From: Planctomycetota bacterium
GTDB taxonomy: Bacteria; Planctomycetota; PUPC01; JACPCR01
Direction of reading: 5' to 3'
Length of the DNA: 64,000 nucleotides
NCBI GenBank assembly: GCA_027625095.1
Contig: JAQBXN010000004.1
Location: 86,785-150,784, forward strand
In this document: positions 26,417-36,466 of the stretch, piece after piece
How the letters are laid out: each line of letters starts with the position of its first letter
Position numbering within the stretch: position 1 is the stretch's first letter
Notes under the pieces: generated by a model
What the model was told of the DNA's origin: nothing
The model's database searches: none
What the model saw: only the letters and a program-made list of their open reading frames with translations
Made by a program: the position numbers and the translations under genes

Positions 26417-28402
26417 TCAAATGTCAAAAGACGCGTAACGCACAATGTTCGCATACAGCTTCTGCCATTCAGACCATTCATAGAAAATGGGTTTACCTGG
26501 ATTCTCTGCCGGATCTCCAAAGGGCAGGGCCAGGACCATCATCACCCGCTGACCGGATTTTTTTGCATATTCGATAATAAATGGGGTCTCGCCCAACTTA
26601 AGCAATACCTTAGGTGCTGATACCAGATTTTCTTTGAAGACAGGATTCTGACAATAGTACGAGAAGGGAAGGGCGGTGAGGTCAATCCCCTTGAATATGG
26701 GATGTTCAAGGGTTGGCGAATTCAACTGAAGAGTCTGCTTTTCAATCCTGGACGAGGCGATCGGCAAGTATTCGTAGATCGGGTGCGCCGAATCGATCTT
26801 GGTGAGGCCGAAGGTGTTTTCGCCGCCGCCGTATACCAGTCCCCCACCATTCTCAAGGTAATTGGTGAGGATGGACATGCCTACAAACCGGGCCACATCA
26901 AAAACCGCATTGTTGAACACAAGACAACGGTAATCGAATAGCCGATCATAGTCGTATGGAAAGTCCGTCAGACCGGTTCGATAAACAATGAATCCCGGGT
27001 GGTAGCCGGCTTCCAATTCCGTTCCAGGTATAGAGCGGATGGCATCTTCGATGCCAAGGACACGACTGTTCGCCCCGATGAGTCCGAAGACTTTGAAGTC
27101 CTTGCGATTCACTTTGAGATTTTCGCCGGGGGCGGGGATGAACGGGTCTTGTTTAGGCCGTTTCAAGAGCTTTACAGGCGTCCGCATGTCGGTGCGGATG
27201 TTTTTGCCGAAGCTGTAACTTCCGATATGAAAGTGCTCCCATTCGCGCACCACTTGAGTGCCATCCGCGAGCTCCACGAATGCTTTCGTGCGGATCATCA
27301 CCGGGTCGCTTGAAGTGCCTTCAAAGGTAACTTCACCCACCTGCGGCTCGATTTCGAGTTCCGTAAATTCCATGCTGCCGAGAGTTTCCGATTTCTCTTC
27401 CGCACCGAGGAGGTCATAGACGAGCTCGGGAATAAAAGTGATCTTGCTTGCCTTCTCATAGCTCGAAGTCACCTTGTAATTCAGGCGGAGTTGGCCATCG
27501 CTGCGGCTGGGTTTGAGCTGTGCAATGAAGTATTCGGTGGCGTGATCCACGCTTTCCAAACCCATGGTCGGGATGACGTAAATCCGGGTCTTGACCGGAC
27601 GTTTTTTTAGAATGAGCAGGTTGTCGTAAATCCATTCGACGGTGTAGGGCGATTTGGGCTGGTTGTTGTAAAGGAAACTGATGTAGTCGTAATCCATCAG
27701 ATAGACCACGCCCTCCTTGCGTGTCGGCGAAACGCGGGCCGACCAGCCGTGATTGAAATCGTACACATACTCCTCCCCATCCCCCGGCAAGTGATTGATG
27801 CCGCGGGCGGAAGGTCTGAACACGTGATCGGGGGCTGTGATGTCGATACGCGATGAGTTGTGTGCCCAGTAGAGTGGCAGCTTGGTGAACTTTCCTTCGT
27901 TGACGAACTCCACGTCGAACAGGAAATACGGCGTGCCCTGGCGAAGAGTCACCGTGCGCCGGATTTTCAGATCTTGGAGGAGCTTTGAGATGATGCCGCT
28001 GTCTTTCGCGTTGACCCAGCCTTCGAGCTTAGTCTCGAATACGACTTGAACCTCGTCTGGACCGCGCTTGGTAATCTGGTAGTCGTACCATTTGCCGCGG
28101 AGCTCCTGAAAGCGCCAGTCCTGCTCCCACACGTTATCCTGCAGCAGTCCCCCGCCGCCCTTCAAATTTTTCGGCTGAACGACTTCAAGAATCTCGTTCT
28201 GTGTCGGGCGAAACACAAAACTGGTTACGGTTGAACCGAGTGCAGGCATTAACCGCATGCTGATCCAGTCGGTCTCCATGATGATGACACGGTCACCGTC
28301 TTCGTCTTCGGTTTCGGCAATGAACGCTCCCTGGCGTTCCTGTGCGCTCGAAAGCACGGGAAGAATGGCGACCAGGAAGATGCGCAATAATGTCTGATTC
28401 AT
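26417..28402 (-). CDS. Exported protein with mutarotase-like and GATase1-like domains
   Basis: This is 661 residues from the ATG at 28402. That start gives a clean signal peptide (NQTLLRIFLVAILPVLSSA). Residues about 20-300 are an all-beta domain similar in pattern to galactose mutarotase/sugar-binding folds (LRQGTPYFLFDVEFVNEG). Residues about 430-640 look like a class I glutamine amidotransferase-like domain (VFGLIGANSRVLGIEDAI, then ILTNYLENGGGLVYGGG) without an obvious catalytic Cys elbow. Proteins of this type are frequent near carbohydrate genes in PVC bacteria. Function unknown. Divergent from the PQQ-like gene. Confidence 0.75.
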   Translation of the reverse strand: MNQTLLRIFLVAILPVLSSAQERQGAFIAETEDEDGDRVIIMETDWISMRLMPALGSTVTSFVFRPTQNEILEVVQPKNLKGGGGLLQDNVWEQDWRFQELRGKWYDYQITKRGPDEVQVVFETKLEGWVNAKDSGIISKLLQDLKIRRTVTLRQGTPYFLFDVEFVNEGKFTKLPLYWAHNSSRIDITAPDHVFRPSARGINHLPGDGEEYVYDFNHGWSARVSPTRKEGVVYLMDYDYISFLYNNQPKSPYTVEWIYDNLLILKKRPVKTRIYVIPTMGLESVDHATEYFIAQLKPSRSDGQLRLNYKVTSSYEKASKITFIPELVYDLLGAEEKSETLGSMEFTELEIEPQVGEVTFEGTSSDPVMIRTKAFVELADGTQVVREWEHFHIGSYSFGKNIRTDMRTPVKLLKRPKQDPFIPAPGENLKVNRKDFKVFGLIGANSRVLGIEDAIRSIPGTELEAGYHPGFIVYRTGLTDFPYDYDRLFDYRCLVFNNAVFDVARFVGMSILTNYLENGGGLVYGGGENTFGLTKIDSAHPIYEYLPIASSRIEKQTLQLNSPTLEHPIFKGIDLTALPFSYYCQNPVFKENLVSAPKVLLKLGETPFIIEYAKKSGQRVMMVLALPFGDPAENPGKPIFYEWSEWQKLYANIVRYASFDI

Positions 28403-28520
28403 ATTGGGGATGTGTAATTTCGAATCGTTGTGCAGCCGGGAAACTATCCCACTTAATAATGCCATCTATAGCTTCTAAAATGTGAGAAGCTATCTGAATC
28501 CAGGAAGAGTCAAGAAGTAT

Positions 28521-30050
28521 ATGTTCCATTGGATTTTGATGTTTTCGTGCCTGCTTAGTTGGGATGTGTCCCATGCGGCGGATTGGCCCTGTTGGCTTGG
28601 GCCGAACCACGATGGAATTTCGCTGGAAACGAATCTGGCCAGTGAATTCCCTGGGGGACGTCCGAAAGAAGTCTGGCGGACGCGAATTGGTCCGGGCTTC
28701 TCGGGTATCGCCGTGGTCGGCAATCGCCTGATCACTATGGCAGCGGAGAATGGTCGCGAAAAGGTGCTTTGCTTCAACGTCGGAAACGGGAACCGGGAAT
28801 GGGAGTCTGATTCGGATGCCATTTTTGAGGAAAGCTCCGGTAATGGCCCGCGTGGCACACCGGCTGTCGTTGGCAATCGTGTCTACTCACATGGGGCGAT
28901 GGGTTTGGTGATGTGCGTTGAGTTGGAGACCGGTCGGCCCTTCTGGCGTGTGAACATGCGTGATCTTGTGGGCGCTGAAGTCCCTGAATGGGGATTGTCG
29001 AGTTCACCTTTTGTGGATGGCAATCGGCTCTTTCTGATTTCCGGCGGAAAAGGGGCGTGCGCGGTTGCTCTGGATACCCGGACCGGACAATTGCTCTGGC
29101 GTGCGGTCGATGGTGAACCAAGTTATTCGTCACCGTCACTTGGCACTGCCGGCGGCTGGAAACAACTTGTCATTCTCACTCGGAAGTCCGCGGTCGGCCT
29201 GGCCCCGGAGACAGGGCGACAGCTCTGGGAACACTCTCTTAATGATGACCACAACATCCCCACTCCCATCTGGAGCCCGGATGGTAAGCTGTTTCTGGCC
29301 AGCAACAGGGAAGGGCAACTGCTCAATATTTCTGGCGGCCTGGGCAAGACTCGAGTGGAAGAAGTCTACGGCCAGGGCTGGCTTTCAAATTCGAAGTCGA
29401 CATCCGTTCTGCATGGTGGTTACCTCTACGGCTACTTCGGCAGCCGCGGCTTGGCCTGTGTCGAGCTCAACTCCGGCCGCGAACTCTGGAAGGAGAGGGA
29501 CCCTGCCAGTGGCACACTGATTCTTGCGGGCGGTAACATTATCACTCTGAGCGAGCAGGGAAACCTGCTGATTGCACCTGCGTCCCCGAATGGATTCGAA
29601 CCCGTGGCCGAACTCCAGGTGCTCAGTGGCACCTGCTGGACTGTGCCGTCTCCTGCAAACGGTCACCTGTACCTCCGAAACAAATCTGAACTTGTCAGTC
29701 TGGACTTGAGAGGGGCTGGAACAGCCGCAGCCACCGAAGATGCCACAGCCCCTGCTGATAACCCCGGTGTCGCTGTAAATCAGCCTGACGATATGGCGCC
29801 GTCCGAATCGCCGGCATCGGTTTCTACAGCCATGAATACTCCCAGGGCTACGCCTTCGAATGTGGTAAGGAGGCCAGCAGAGAAAACGTCCATGTCAGCC
29901 AGCACGAAGTCAAAAATTCCAGCAAAGCCTCGAAAGAGGCTTTCGAAGGAATTCCTTACACTGTCGCTATGTGTGATCTCAGGATTCATCGCGGTGATCC
30001 TCTACTTCTGGTGGAAGCACGCTGGCAAATACATGTTGGGAAAAGTTTAG
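28521..30050 (+). CDS. PQQ-like beta-propeller protein with C-terminal membrane anchor
   Basis: This is 509 residues from the ATG at 28521, preceded by AAGAAG; a GTG 13 codons earlier is an alternative. A signal peptide (MFHWILMFSCLLSWDVSHA) leads into WPCWLGPNHDGISLE, the usual opening of PVC PQQ-like propeller proteins. Repeated blades follow, such as LDTRTGQLLWRAVDGEPSYS and PETGRQLWEHSLNDDH. Residues about 400-470 are Pro/Ser/Thr-rich. One membrane segment lies near 476-497, with a short basic tail. Blades of this kind serve as binding or scaffold modules; bound PQQ is not implied. A second such protein is encoded at 49356-51422. Confidence 0.87.
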   Translation: MFHWILMFSCLLSWDVSHAADWPCWLGPNHDGISLETNLASEFPGGRPKEVWRTRIGPGFSGIAVVGNRLITMAAENGREKVLCFNVGNGNREWESDSDAIFEESSGNGPRGTPAVVGNRVYSHGAMGLVMCVELETGRPFWRVNMRDLVGAEVPEWGLSSSPFVDGNRLFLISGGKGACAVALDTRTGQLLWRAVDGEPSYSSPSLGTAGGWKQLVILTRKSAVGLAPETGRQLWEHSLNDDHNIPTPIWSPDGKLFLASNREGQLLNISGGLGKTRVEEVYGQGWLSNSKSTSVLHGGYLYGYFGSRGLACVELNSGRELWKERDPASGTLILAGGNIITLSEQGNLLIAPASPNGFEPVAELQVLSGTCWTVPSPANGHLYLRNKSELVSLDLRGAGTAAATEDATAPADNPGVAVNQPDDMAPSESPASVSTAMNTPRATPSNVVRRPAEKTSMSASTKSKIPAKPRKRLSKEFLTLSLCVISGFIAVILYFWWKHAGKYMLGKV

Positions 30051-30096
30051 TGGCGCCATCAGATATTCATTTCAGAAATCACAGGCCGGACCTTCA

Positions 30097-31188
30097 ATGA
30101 GCCTCTCAACGATTGGGCAAATCCTGGACGAAGGGTATTTCGCCAACATCGATTTCGAAGCCCAGTCCTCGTGGTGGCGTGAACTACCTCTCGAACCATT
30201 TGAGATCGCTGGTATTCCTATCCGCAACCGATACCTGTTAGCCCCTATGTGCGGAGTCTCAAATCTGCCGTATCGGATTCTTGCCCGGGCTGAAGGCGCT
30301 GCATTGGTTTCGACTGAAATGGTCAGCAGCACTGAACTGGCGAAGGGCCGAAAGCGATCCTTTGAACTGATGGAATTTCTGCCAGTCGAAAAACCGGTCA
30401 TGGTTCAGATCAGCGGAACGGAGGGCGATGTGATGCTGAAGGCAGCGCTCATGGTCCAGGAATATGGTGCAACCATCCTCAATCTCAATTGTGGTTGTCC
30501 AGTGAAAAAGGTCATCAAGGGCGGTAGCGGCTCGGCTATGCTCAGAAATCCGGAGGTGCTGCGAAGTATCCTCCAGCAGCTTCGGCCGAACCTTGAGATG
30601 CCGCTCACTGTAAAGATGCGTGCAGGCTGGGACGAGCAGAATGTGAACGCACTCGAGGTCGCACAGATGTGCGAGGACTGCGGGGTCGACGCGCTCATGC
30701 TGCACCCTCGCACTCGAGACCAGTTTTACGAGGGTAACGCGGACTGGGATCTGATCGGGCAGGTGAAGGAGGCCGTCTCAATCCCCGTCATCGGTAACGG
30801 CGACATCTTCTCCGCTCGGGATGCACACGAGATGCTCGAACACACCCGATGCGATGGGATTATGATCGGTCGGCACGCCATCGGAAACCCATGGATTTTC
30901 CGACAATGCATTTTGGAAGAAATTGGGAGGCCCATGACATCATCCGCATTCCGGCTACCGGAACCATTCCCGTCCCCCGAAGAACGCAGGCAGGCGATCC
31001 TCACTCACTTCGATTACTTTTGCGCCTATCTCGGGCAGTGGCAAGCTCTCAACAGTCTCCGAAAGCAATTTCTGATCTATCTCAAAGATGAGCCGGGTTT
31101 TGATCTGTTCAGAAAGAGGCTGGCCCTGATTCGCAGCCGGGAGGATTTGGCGGATGCCGTCGGCTGTGCATTGCAACCTGGGGGATAG
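30097..31188 (+). CDS. dusB: tRNA-dihydrouridine synthase (DusB type)
   Basis: This is an FMN-dependent enzyme that reduces uridine to dihydrouridine in the D-loop of tRNA, using NADPH. It is 363 residues. The TIM-barrel opening is LLAPMCGVSNLPYRILAR, then TEMVSS. The catalytic Cys lies in NLNCGCPVKKV. The phosphate/FMN segments HPRTRDQFYEG and PVIGNGDIFS and the DGIMIGRHAIGNPWIF motif are all intact. The C-terminal helical tRNA-binding domain is present. The drawn start has an N-terminal extension of about 35 residues compared with typical DusB; an internal start is possible. The strand and spacing suggest independent transcription from the PQQ gene. Confidence 0.95.
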   Translation: MSLSTIGQILDEGYFANIDFEAQSSWWRELPLEPFEIAGIPIRNRYLLAPMCGVSNLPYRILARAEGAALVSTEMVSSTELAKGRKRSFELMEFLPVEKPVMVQISGTEGDVMLKAALMVQEYGATILNLNCGCPVKKVIKGGSGSAMLRNPEVLRSILQQLRPNLEMPLTVKMRAGWDEQNVNALEVAQMCEDCGVDALMLHPRTRDQFYEGNADWDLIGQVKEAVSIPVIGNGDIFSARDAHEMLEHTRCDGIMIGRHAIGNPWIFRQCILEEIGRPMTSSAFRLPEPFPSPEERRQAILTHFDYFCAYLGQWQALNSLRKQFLIYLKDEPGFDLFRKRLALIRSREDLADAVGCALQPGG

Positions 31189-31225
31189 GAAGAAATTCCC
31201 AAGGATTAGGAAAGACGAGGAAAAG
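31186..31225. repeat. 40-bp repeat unit, inverted copy
   Basis: The reverse complement of this stretch closely matches the two direct copies at 31294-31333 and 31334-31365 (about three mismatches over 39-40 bp by eye). It overlaps the dusB stop codon. Together with the first direct copy it can form a long stem with about 68 bp between the arms. Confidence 0.85.
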
Positions 31226-31293
31226 AAAAAAGGGAGGAAACAAAAGCGTCCTTCCATTCCTTTGCACTATCCAGACTCTCTTCGCATTGAATT

Positions 31294-31365
31294 CTTTCTC
31301 CTCGTCTTTCCGAATCCTTGGGAATTTCTTCCTCTTTCTCCTCGTCTTTCCGAATCCTTGGGAAT
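31294..31365. repeat. 40-bp repeat unit, two tandem direct copies
   Basis: Two copies at exact 40-bp spacing share a 32-bp identical core, with starts at 31294 and 31334. The core ends in CCGAATCCTTGGGAAT. The second copy lies just upstream of the start of the PVC-type propeller gene, so it forms part of that gene's leader. Confidence 0.92.
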
Positions 31366-31376
31366 CTCTTTCCTTC

Positions 31377-34300
31377 ATGCCTTTCAGGTGGCATCTGATA
31401 TTCTGCTGCCTCCTACCAGTGGTTACCTCGGTCCAGGGCAAAAGCTTGAACATAAAGACTCTCCTTCTCCCGACTCTGACGCTTGTCTCAGCCCTTTCGG
31501 GTGAGCCCGCGCTCAAGCTCAATCCAGGGGATCGCATTGCGATCATCGGGAACGGTTTCGGCGCGCGCATGCGGTATCACGGACAGTTGGAGTCGTTGAT
31601 TCACACCCACTTCCCATCTCACAATCTCACCGTGCGGAATTTCTCTTGGGCTGGAGAAGAGCCAGTGCACAGGTTCCGCCCTCACAGACACGAGGAGTAT
31701 GGCCGCACCATTATCGATGCCTTCAAGCCTAATGTGTTCATTCTTTGTTTTGGGATGAACGCATCCTTCAGAGGTGAGGGAGGGCTCAATGAATTCCGCG
31801 ACCATTACCACTGGAAGATCAAAGACCTGCAAGATCGGAATTACGACAGTAATCAGCGGTTCGTTCTAGTCTCGCCGATCGCTCAGGCGTCCGATCCAGG
31901 CGGAAAGCTCGATGAACGCAACAAACTGCTGATGACCTACGCAGATATGGTGAAGCGGATTGCCGGCCAGATCAAAATTCCATTCGTCGACTTGTACCAA
32001 CCCAGCAGGATGTGGTATCAGAATACGGATGCAGACAAGCTGACGCACAGCGGGATTCATCTTTCAGAAAGGGGCTATCGACTGGCGGCTGCGGAGATTG
32101 GGAAGCAACTGTTCGGTGTGGAGGAGACGGCTTTCAACGGACGGCTGACAGCAGAAATCAGACTGAAGTCCCAGCTCTTCTACCACCGTTACCAGCCTCT
32201 AAATGGCCGCTACACCTACTCGGATGAGAAACGACACTACGGCGACAATAGTTTCAAAGAGGAGGCGGAGAAGCTCGACCAGATCCTTGCTGTTCACGAT
32301 CAGCGAATCTGGTCACTCGCACGCGGCGATGAAATCACACGCGAGCCTGATTACTCAAAGACAATCGAGCTGAAGCCAGAGCACAGCGATAATCCGGCGA
32401 GCTTTCTCTCGCCGGCAGAAAGCCTGAAATCGTTCGAGATCCGGAAGGGCTACCAAATAAATACGTTCGCATCAGAAGAGAAATTCCCGGAACTTCGCAA
32501 TCCGTCCTACATGGTCTTCGATAACGAGGGCCGCTTGTGGGTGAGCACCATGCCCGGTTACCCGCAGTTTCTCCCCGGTTCAAAGTTCGAGGGCAAGATC
32601 CTTATTCTTGAAGATACCGATAGCGATGGCCGTGCCGATAAATCCACTGTCTTCGCTGATGGTCTCCACCATACGCTCAGCTTCGAGCTTGGACACGGTG
32701 GTGCCTATGTCTCACAGAATGCGGATTTGCTTTTTCTCAAAGATACCAATGGCGATGGCCGTGCAGACGAACGTCTTATTCTTCTGCAGGGCTTCGGCAC
32801 AGAAGATTCGATTCATGGGAATAACACCTTTGTGTGGGGGCCGGAAGGCGCTCTCTACTTTCAGCACGGCAATTGGATTCGTTCACAGGTGGAGACTCCC
32901 TATGGGGTGAAACAGTTTGAACACTCGACCATCGTTCGTTACGAGCCGAAGACACATAAACTCGAAGCCCATTCCCGGATCGATGTGGCTAACACCTGGG
33001 GGCATGTCTTTGATCGCTGGGGCCAGAACTTTGTCGCCGAGCCCATGCATTCGAGGGTCTTTCACGTTGCTCCGGTGGCCGGCCGGCTGGATTTTCCGCA
33101 CCGGCATGGCATGACAAAGGAACTTCTCAGCCAGAATCTGCGGCCGATATCCGGGCTGACGCTGGTCTCAAGCAGCCAGTTTCTTTCCAACATGCAGGGC
33201 AATCTGGTCGTCGCCAATTGCCTCAATCTTCCGATGCTGAGAGTGCATTCGTTAGAAAACGACGACTCGACATTCAAGCAGTCTGCGGAAGCCGACTTTC
33301 TTAAGTGTAAGGACAAAAATTTCAGACCCGTCGGCGTTCGCTTCGGTCCCGATGGAGCGCTTTACATCGCCGACTGGTGTAACCCAATTATCGGACACGT
33401 TCAGCATTCATTTCGGCATCCGGACCGCGATAACAAACACGGACGTATCTGGCGCGTGACCCATGTGATGAAACCGCTGCTGCCTTCGTTTCAAGTGAAA
33501 GTGGCATCAATCCCCGAATTGCTTAACCAGCTCAGACTCTTTGAAGATGAGGCACGTTATCGAGCACGTCGGGAACTGGGCGAAAGGGACTCAAGACAGG
33601 TCGTTGCCGCGGTAAAGGAGTGGATGAGTCAACTCAGCACCAGCGACCCGGATCGATACAGGTTAGCCCTTGAAGGTCTCTGGGTTCTACAACAGCATCA
33701 CAGCCCTGATGAGGCGATCTTAAATCAATTACTGTTCACGTCGGATTACCGAATACGGGCCGCAGCCACCCGCGTGCTTCGATACTGGCTGGACGAAATT
33801 CCGGCCGCGGCCGCTCTGCTCACCAGACAGGCCAATGATCCTGACCCTCGCGTACGCCTCGAAGCGATCAATGCGGCGAGTGCCTTCCACACTTATGAGG
33901 GGACTGAGATTGTGCTGGAGACTCTACGCCATCACAGGGACTACGCGCTGCTTCACGCGTTTAACGAATCCATGCGCACGCTCGAGCCCTATATCAAGTC
34001 GGCCATCCTCGCGGGCAAGCAGGTGTGTAAAGATAATCCCGCGGGCATCCATTACATCCTCGACCGAGTTAACGAGCAGGAGCTCGTTCGCCTGCCACGC
34101 ATCAAAGAAGTCTGCGAACGTATCCTGTCTCGAGATGTTGTTGGCATTGAACATCGGAAGGACGCCCTCGAAAAACTTGCCGGCTTCAACAATAAAGCGG
34201 CCGTCCAACTACTGATGGATCAGCTTCGCGGATCTGAGAATGAAAAGAAGGAGCGAGCCGAATCCCTCTGCTCGCTACTGCCGATGCTGGATAAAAAGGA

Positions 34301-35051
34301 ACTGCTCACTGCATCTGAAGAGATCAAAAAGCTGGCCGGCGAGTTTCCTCGCGACATCGTTCGAGAGACCGCAATCGCAGCCCTTCTCACGGCGACTGGT
34401 GACGTGAGTGGAGTCTACGAGGCCTGGTCAAGGAGCGTCGAGCGTCTGGCGGATTTCGTGAATTCGACCCGTTGGCTCAAGGATCAGGTTATCCTCCGAT
34501 CTATGGAATCAATGATTCGTCCGCTGCTGAAAGATTTGCCGGAGCACCTGGATTCAAAAGAACAGATACCTTTCGGACGGTATGTCCGCGTCGAGCTGCC
34601 TCATCGAGGTGTCCTCACGCTCGCCGAGGTAGAGGTTTTCAGCGGGGGCAAGAACGTCGCAGGAGGGGGCATGGCCCAGCAGTCGAGCATTGCCCATAAC
34701 GGTTCGGCTCACCGCGCCATCGATGGGAACACTGATGGCATTTACGGAAGGGGCACTTCCACGCACACGGACGATGAGGATAACCCGTGGTGGGAAGTCG
34801 ACCTCGGCGGGGTTTATCCAATCGACTCCATCACCATTTGGAATCGCACGGAAGAAAACCTTGGGGATCGTCTGAACAACTTCAAGCTCACCGTCCTTGA
34901 CCGAAATCGCAAGGTGGCTTTTGTGAGCGAAAAAAATCCGGCACCGAAGCAGAATGTAACCCTCGCGCTCAAGTTCAACCCCGTCACATTTATTTCCGCC
35001 GCCGCGGCGCTTGCGCTGCCTCGCCTGCCCAATAAAGACAAGGCTCAATGA
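31377..35051 (+). CDS. Four-domain secreted protein: SGNH, PVC-type propeller, HEAT, discoidin
   Basis: This is 1224 residues from the ATG at 31377; the longer TTG-started frame would translate the 40-bp repeats. A signal peptide occupies about residues 1-22. Residues about 50-245 are an SGNH-type hydrolase domain (RIAIIGNGFG; late THSGIHLSERGY). Residues about 370-690 are the PVC 'membrane-bound dehydrogenase' beta-propeller (PSYMVFDNEGRLWVSTMPGY, several DxDxDG loops). About 700-1040 are HEAT-type helices. About 1062-1215 are an F5/8C discoidin-like carbohydrate-binding domain (AIDGNTDG, WWEVDLGG). I see no CxxCH heme motif, which many relatives have at the end. Its stop overlaps the lutB start as ATGA. 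Probably an envelope glycan enzyme; the reaction is unknown. Confidence 0.87.
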   Translation: MPFRWHLIFCCLLPVVTSVQGKSLNIKTLLLPTLTLVSALSGEPALKLNPGDRIAIIGNGFGARMRYHGQLESLIHTHFPSHNLTVRNFSWAGEEPVHRFRPHRHEEYGRTIIDAFKPNVFILCFGMNASFRGEGGLNEFRDHYHWKIKDLQDRNYDSNQRFVLVSPIAQASDPGGKLDERNKLLMTYADMVKRIAGQIKIPFVDLYQPSRMWYQNTDADKLTHSGIHLSERGYRLAAAEIGKQLFGVEETAFNGRLTAEIRLKSQLFYHRYQPLNGRYTYSDEKRHYGDNSFKEEAEKLDQILAVHDQRIWSLARGDEITREPDYSKTIELKPEHSDNPASFLSPAESLKSFEIRKGYQINTFASEEKFPELRNPSYMVFDNEGRLWVSTMPGYPQFLPGSKFEGKILILEDTDSDGRADKSTVFADGLHHTLSFELGHGGAYVSQNADLLFLKDTNGDGRADERLILLQGFGTEDSIHGNNTFVWGPEGALYFQHGNWIRSQVETPYGVKQFEHSTIVRYEPKTHKLEAHSRIDVANTWGHVFDRWGQNFVAEPMHSRVFHVAPVAGRLDFPHRHGMTKELLSQNLRPISGLTLVSSSQFLSNMQGNLVVANCLNLPMLRVHSLENDDSTFKQSAEADFLKCKDKNFRPVGVRFGPDGALYIADWCNPIIGHVQHSFRHPDRDNKHGRIWRVTHVMKPLLPSFQVKVASIPELLNQLRLFEDEARYRARRELGERDSRQVVAAVKEWMSQLSTSDPDRYRLALEGLWVLQQHHSPDEAILNQLLFTSDYRIRAAATRVLRYWLDEIPAAAALLTRQANDPDPRVRLEAINAASAFHTYEGTEIVLETLRHHRDYALLHAFNESMRTLEPYIKSAILAGKQVCKDNPAGIHYILDRVNEQELVRLPRIKEVCERILSRDVVGIEHRKDALEKLAGFNNKAAVQLLMDQLRGSENEKKERAESLCSLLPMLDKKELLTASEEIKKLAGEFPRDIVRETAIAALLTATGDVSGVYEAWSRSVERLADFVNSTRWLKDQVILRSMESMIRPLLKDLPEHLDSKEQIPFGRYVRVELPHRGVLTLAEVEVFSGGKNVAGGGMAQQSSIAHNGSAHRAIDGNTDGIYGRGTSTHTDDEDNPWWEVDLGGVYPIDSITIWNRTEENLGDRLNNFKLTVLDRNRKVAFVSEKNPAPKQNVTLALKFNPVTFISAAAALALPRLPNKDKAQ

Positions 35052-36466
35052 ATCACGCCACTAATGCCGCTGAATTTGTAGCGAACGGTGCACGTGCACA
35101 TTGGCATGATCAGGCCCTGTGGTTTGTTCGTGAGAAGCGTGACCGTATGGCGCATTCGCTGCCGGAGTGGGAGCGGTTACGTGAGACGGCCTCGGCAATC
35201 AAGGCACACACAACCTCGCACCTGGCGGAATACCTGGAACAGTTCGATGAAAAGGCGACCAGCCTCGGCGCGAAGGTGCACTGGGCGCAGACACCGGCTG
35301 AACATAATGAAATCGTTCACAGCATCCTGGAAAAGCATCACGTTCGGAAGGTAGTGAAAAGCAAATCCATGCTGACCGAGGAGTGCCACCTGAATCCTTT
35401 CCTTGAACGCCACGGCATCGAGATCGTTGATACTGATCTAGGCGAGCGCATTGTGCAGCTTAGAAATGAACCGCCGAGCCACATCGTGTTACCGGCCATC
35501 CATACGAAAAGAGAAGAGGTCGGCGAACTCTTCCACATACATCTCGGCACTAAGAAAGGCGCGACAGATCCGCACTATTTGACTGAAGCGGCAAGGCAGC
35601 ACTTGCGTGAAAGGTTTATGAGCGCGGATGCCGGGATTACCGGAGTGAACTTTGCCATTGCCGAAACTGGAGGATTCGTTGTCTGTACAAACGAGGGCAA
35701 CGCCGACCTTGGTGTGTCATTGCCGAACCTTCATATTGCCTGCATGGGCCTTGAAAAGATCATCCCGCACGCGGCCGACCTCAGCGTATTTCTGCGCCTG
35801 CTTGCACGCTCGGCCACCGGCCAGCCAATCACCTCGTATACCTCACACTTTCATGGCCCCAGTCCAGGCGGCGAACTGCACATTGTCATGCTCGATAATG
35901 GGCGCAGCGAGATCCTGGGTAGCGAGGATTTCCGCGAATCGCTCAATTGCATACGCTGCGGCGCCTGCATGAACACCTGCCCGGTCTACCGTCGCAGTGG
36001 TGGACACAGCTACGAAGTTACAGTTCCCGGCCCTATCGGTTCCGTGCTCGCGCCAGCCCGCGATGCCCGGGAGTATAGATCGCTCCCATTTGCGTGCAGC
36101 CTTTGTGGTTCGTGCAGTGATGTCTGTCCGGTAAAAATTCCGATTCATCATCAGCTCCTGACCTGGCGCAAAGAGATTGGCAAAAGGGGGCTTCTCCCCG
36201 CGGACAAAACGATCGCAATGAAGCTCGCAGCTTTTGTTTTCAAACGCCCGGGACTCTACGATCTCGCAGGTAAGCTGATGCGTTTGATCGGGCCAAGGCT
36301 TTCGCGTTACCTGCTCTACAATCGTCTTAACGACTGGGGGAAGCAACGAGAACTGCCAGCTTTTCCTGAGCAGAGCTTTAAAGAACTGTACGCAAAGAGA
36401 AAAACTTCTCAGTCGCCCTCACCTCAGTCTGTAGCCGGATTCGCAAGAATTCGGGGCTCACGATGA
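35048..36466 (+). CDS. lutB: LutB/LldF-type iron-sulfur protein
   Basis: This is 472 residues, the size of LutB from the LutABC L-lactate oxidation complex. The N-terminal LUD domain carries KSKSMLTEECHLNPFLERHG. Two 4Fe-4S motifs follow: CIRCGACMNTCPVY near residues 301-313 and CSLCGSCSDVCPVK near 349-362. It would pass electrons from lactate or a similar hydroxyacid to the chain in the cytoplasm. LutA and LutC are not in the window; the upstream neighbour is a secreted propeller protein and the downstream one is ComEA-like. Both junctions are ATGA overlaps, so the three genes are translated as a unit. This partnership is unusual. Confidence 0.9.
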   Translation: MNHATNAAEFVANGARAHWHDQALWFVREKRDRMAHSLPEWERLRETASAIKAHTTSHLAEYLEQFDEKATSLGAKVHWAQTPAEHNEIVHSILEKHHVRKVVKSKSMLTEECHLNPFLERHGIEIVDTDLGERIVQLRNEPPSHIVLPAIHTKREEVGELFHIHLGTKKGATDPHYLTEAARQHLRERFMSADAGITGVNFAIAETGGFVVCTNEGNADLGVSLPNLHIACMGLEKIIPHAADLSVFLRLLARSATGQPITSYTSHFHGPSPGGELHIVMLDNGRSEILGSEDFRESLNCIRCGACMNTCPVYRRSGGHSYEVTVPGPIGSVLAPARDAREYRSLPFACSLCGSCSDVCPVKIPIHHQLLTWRKEIGKRGLLPADKTIAMKLAAFVFKRPGLYDLAGKLMRLIGPRLSRYLLYNRLNDWGKQRELPAFPEQSFKELYAKRKTSQSPSPQSVAGFARIRGSR

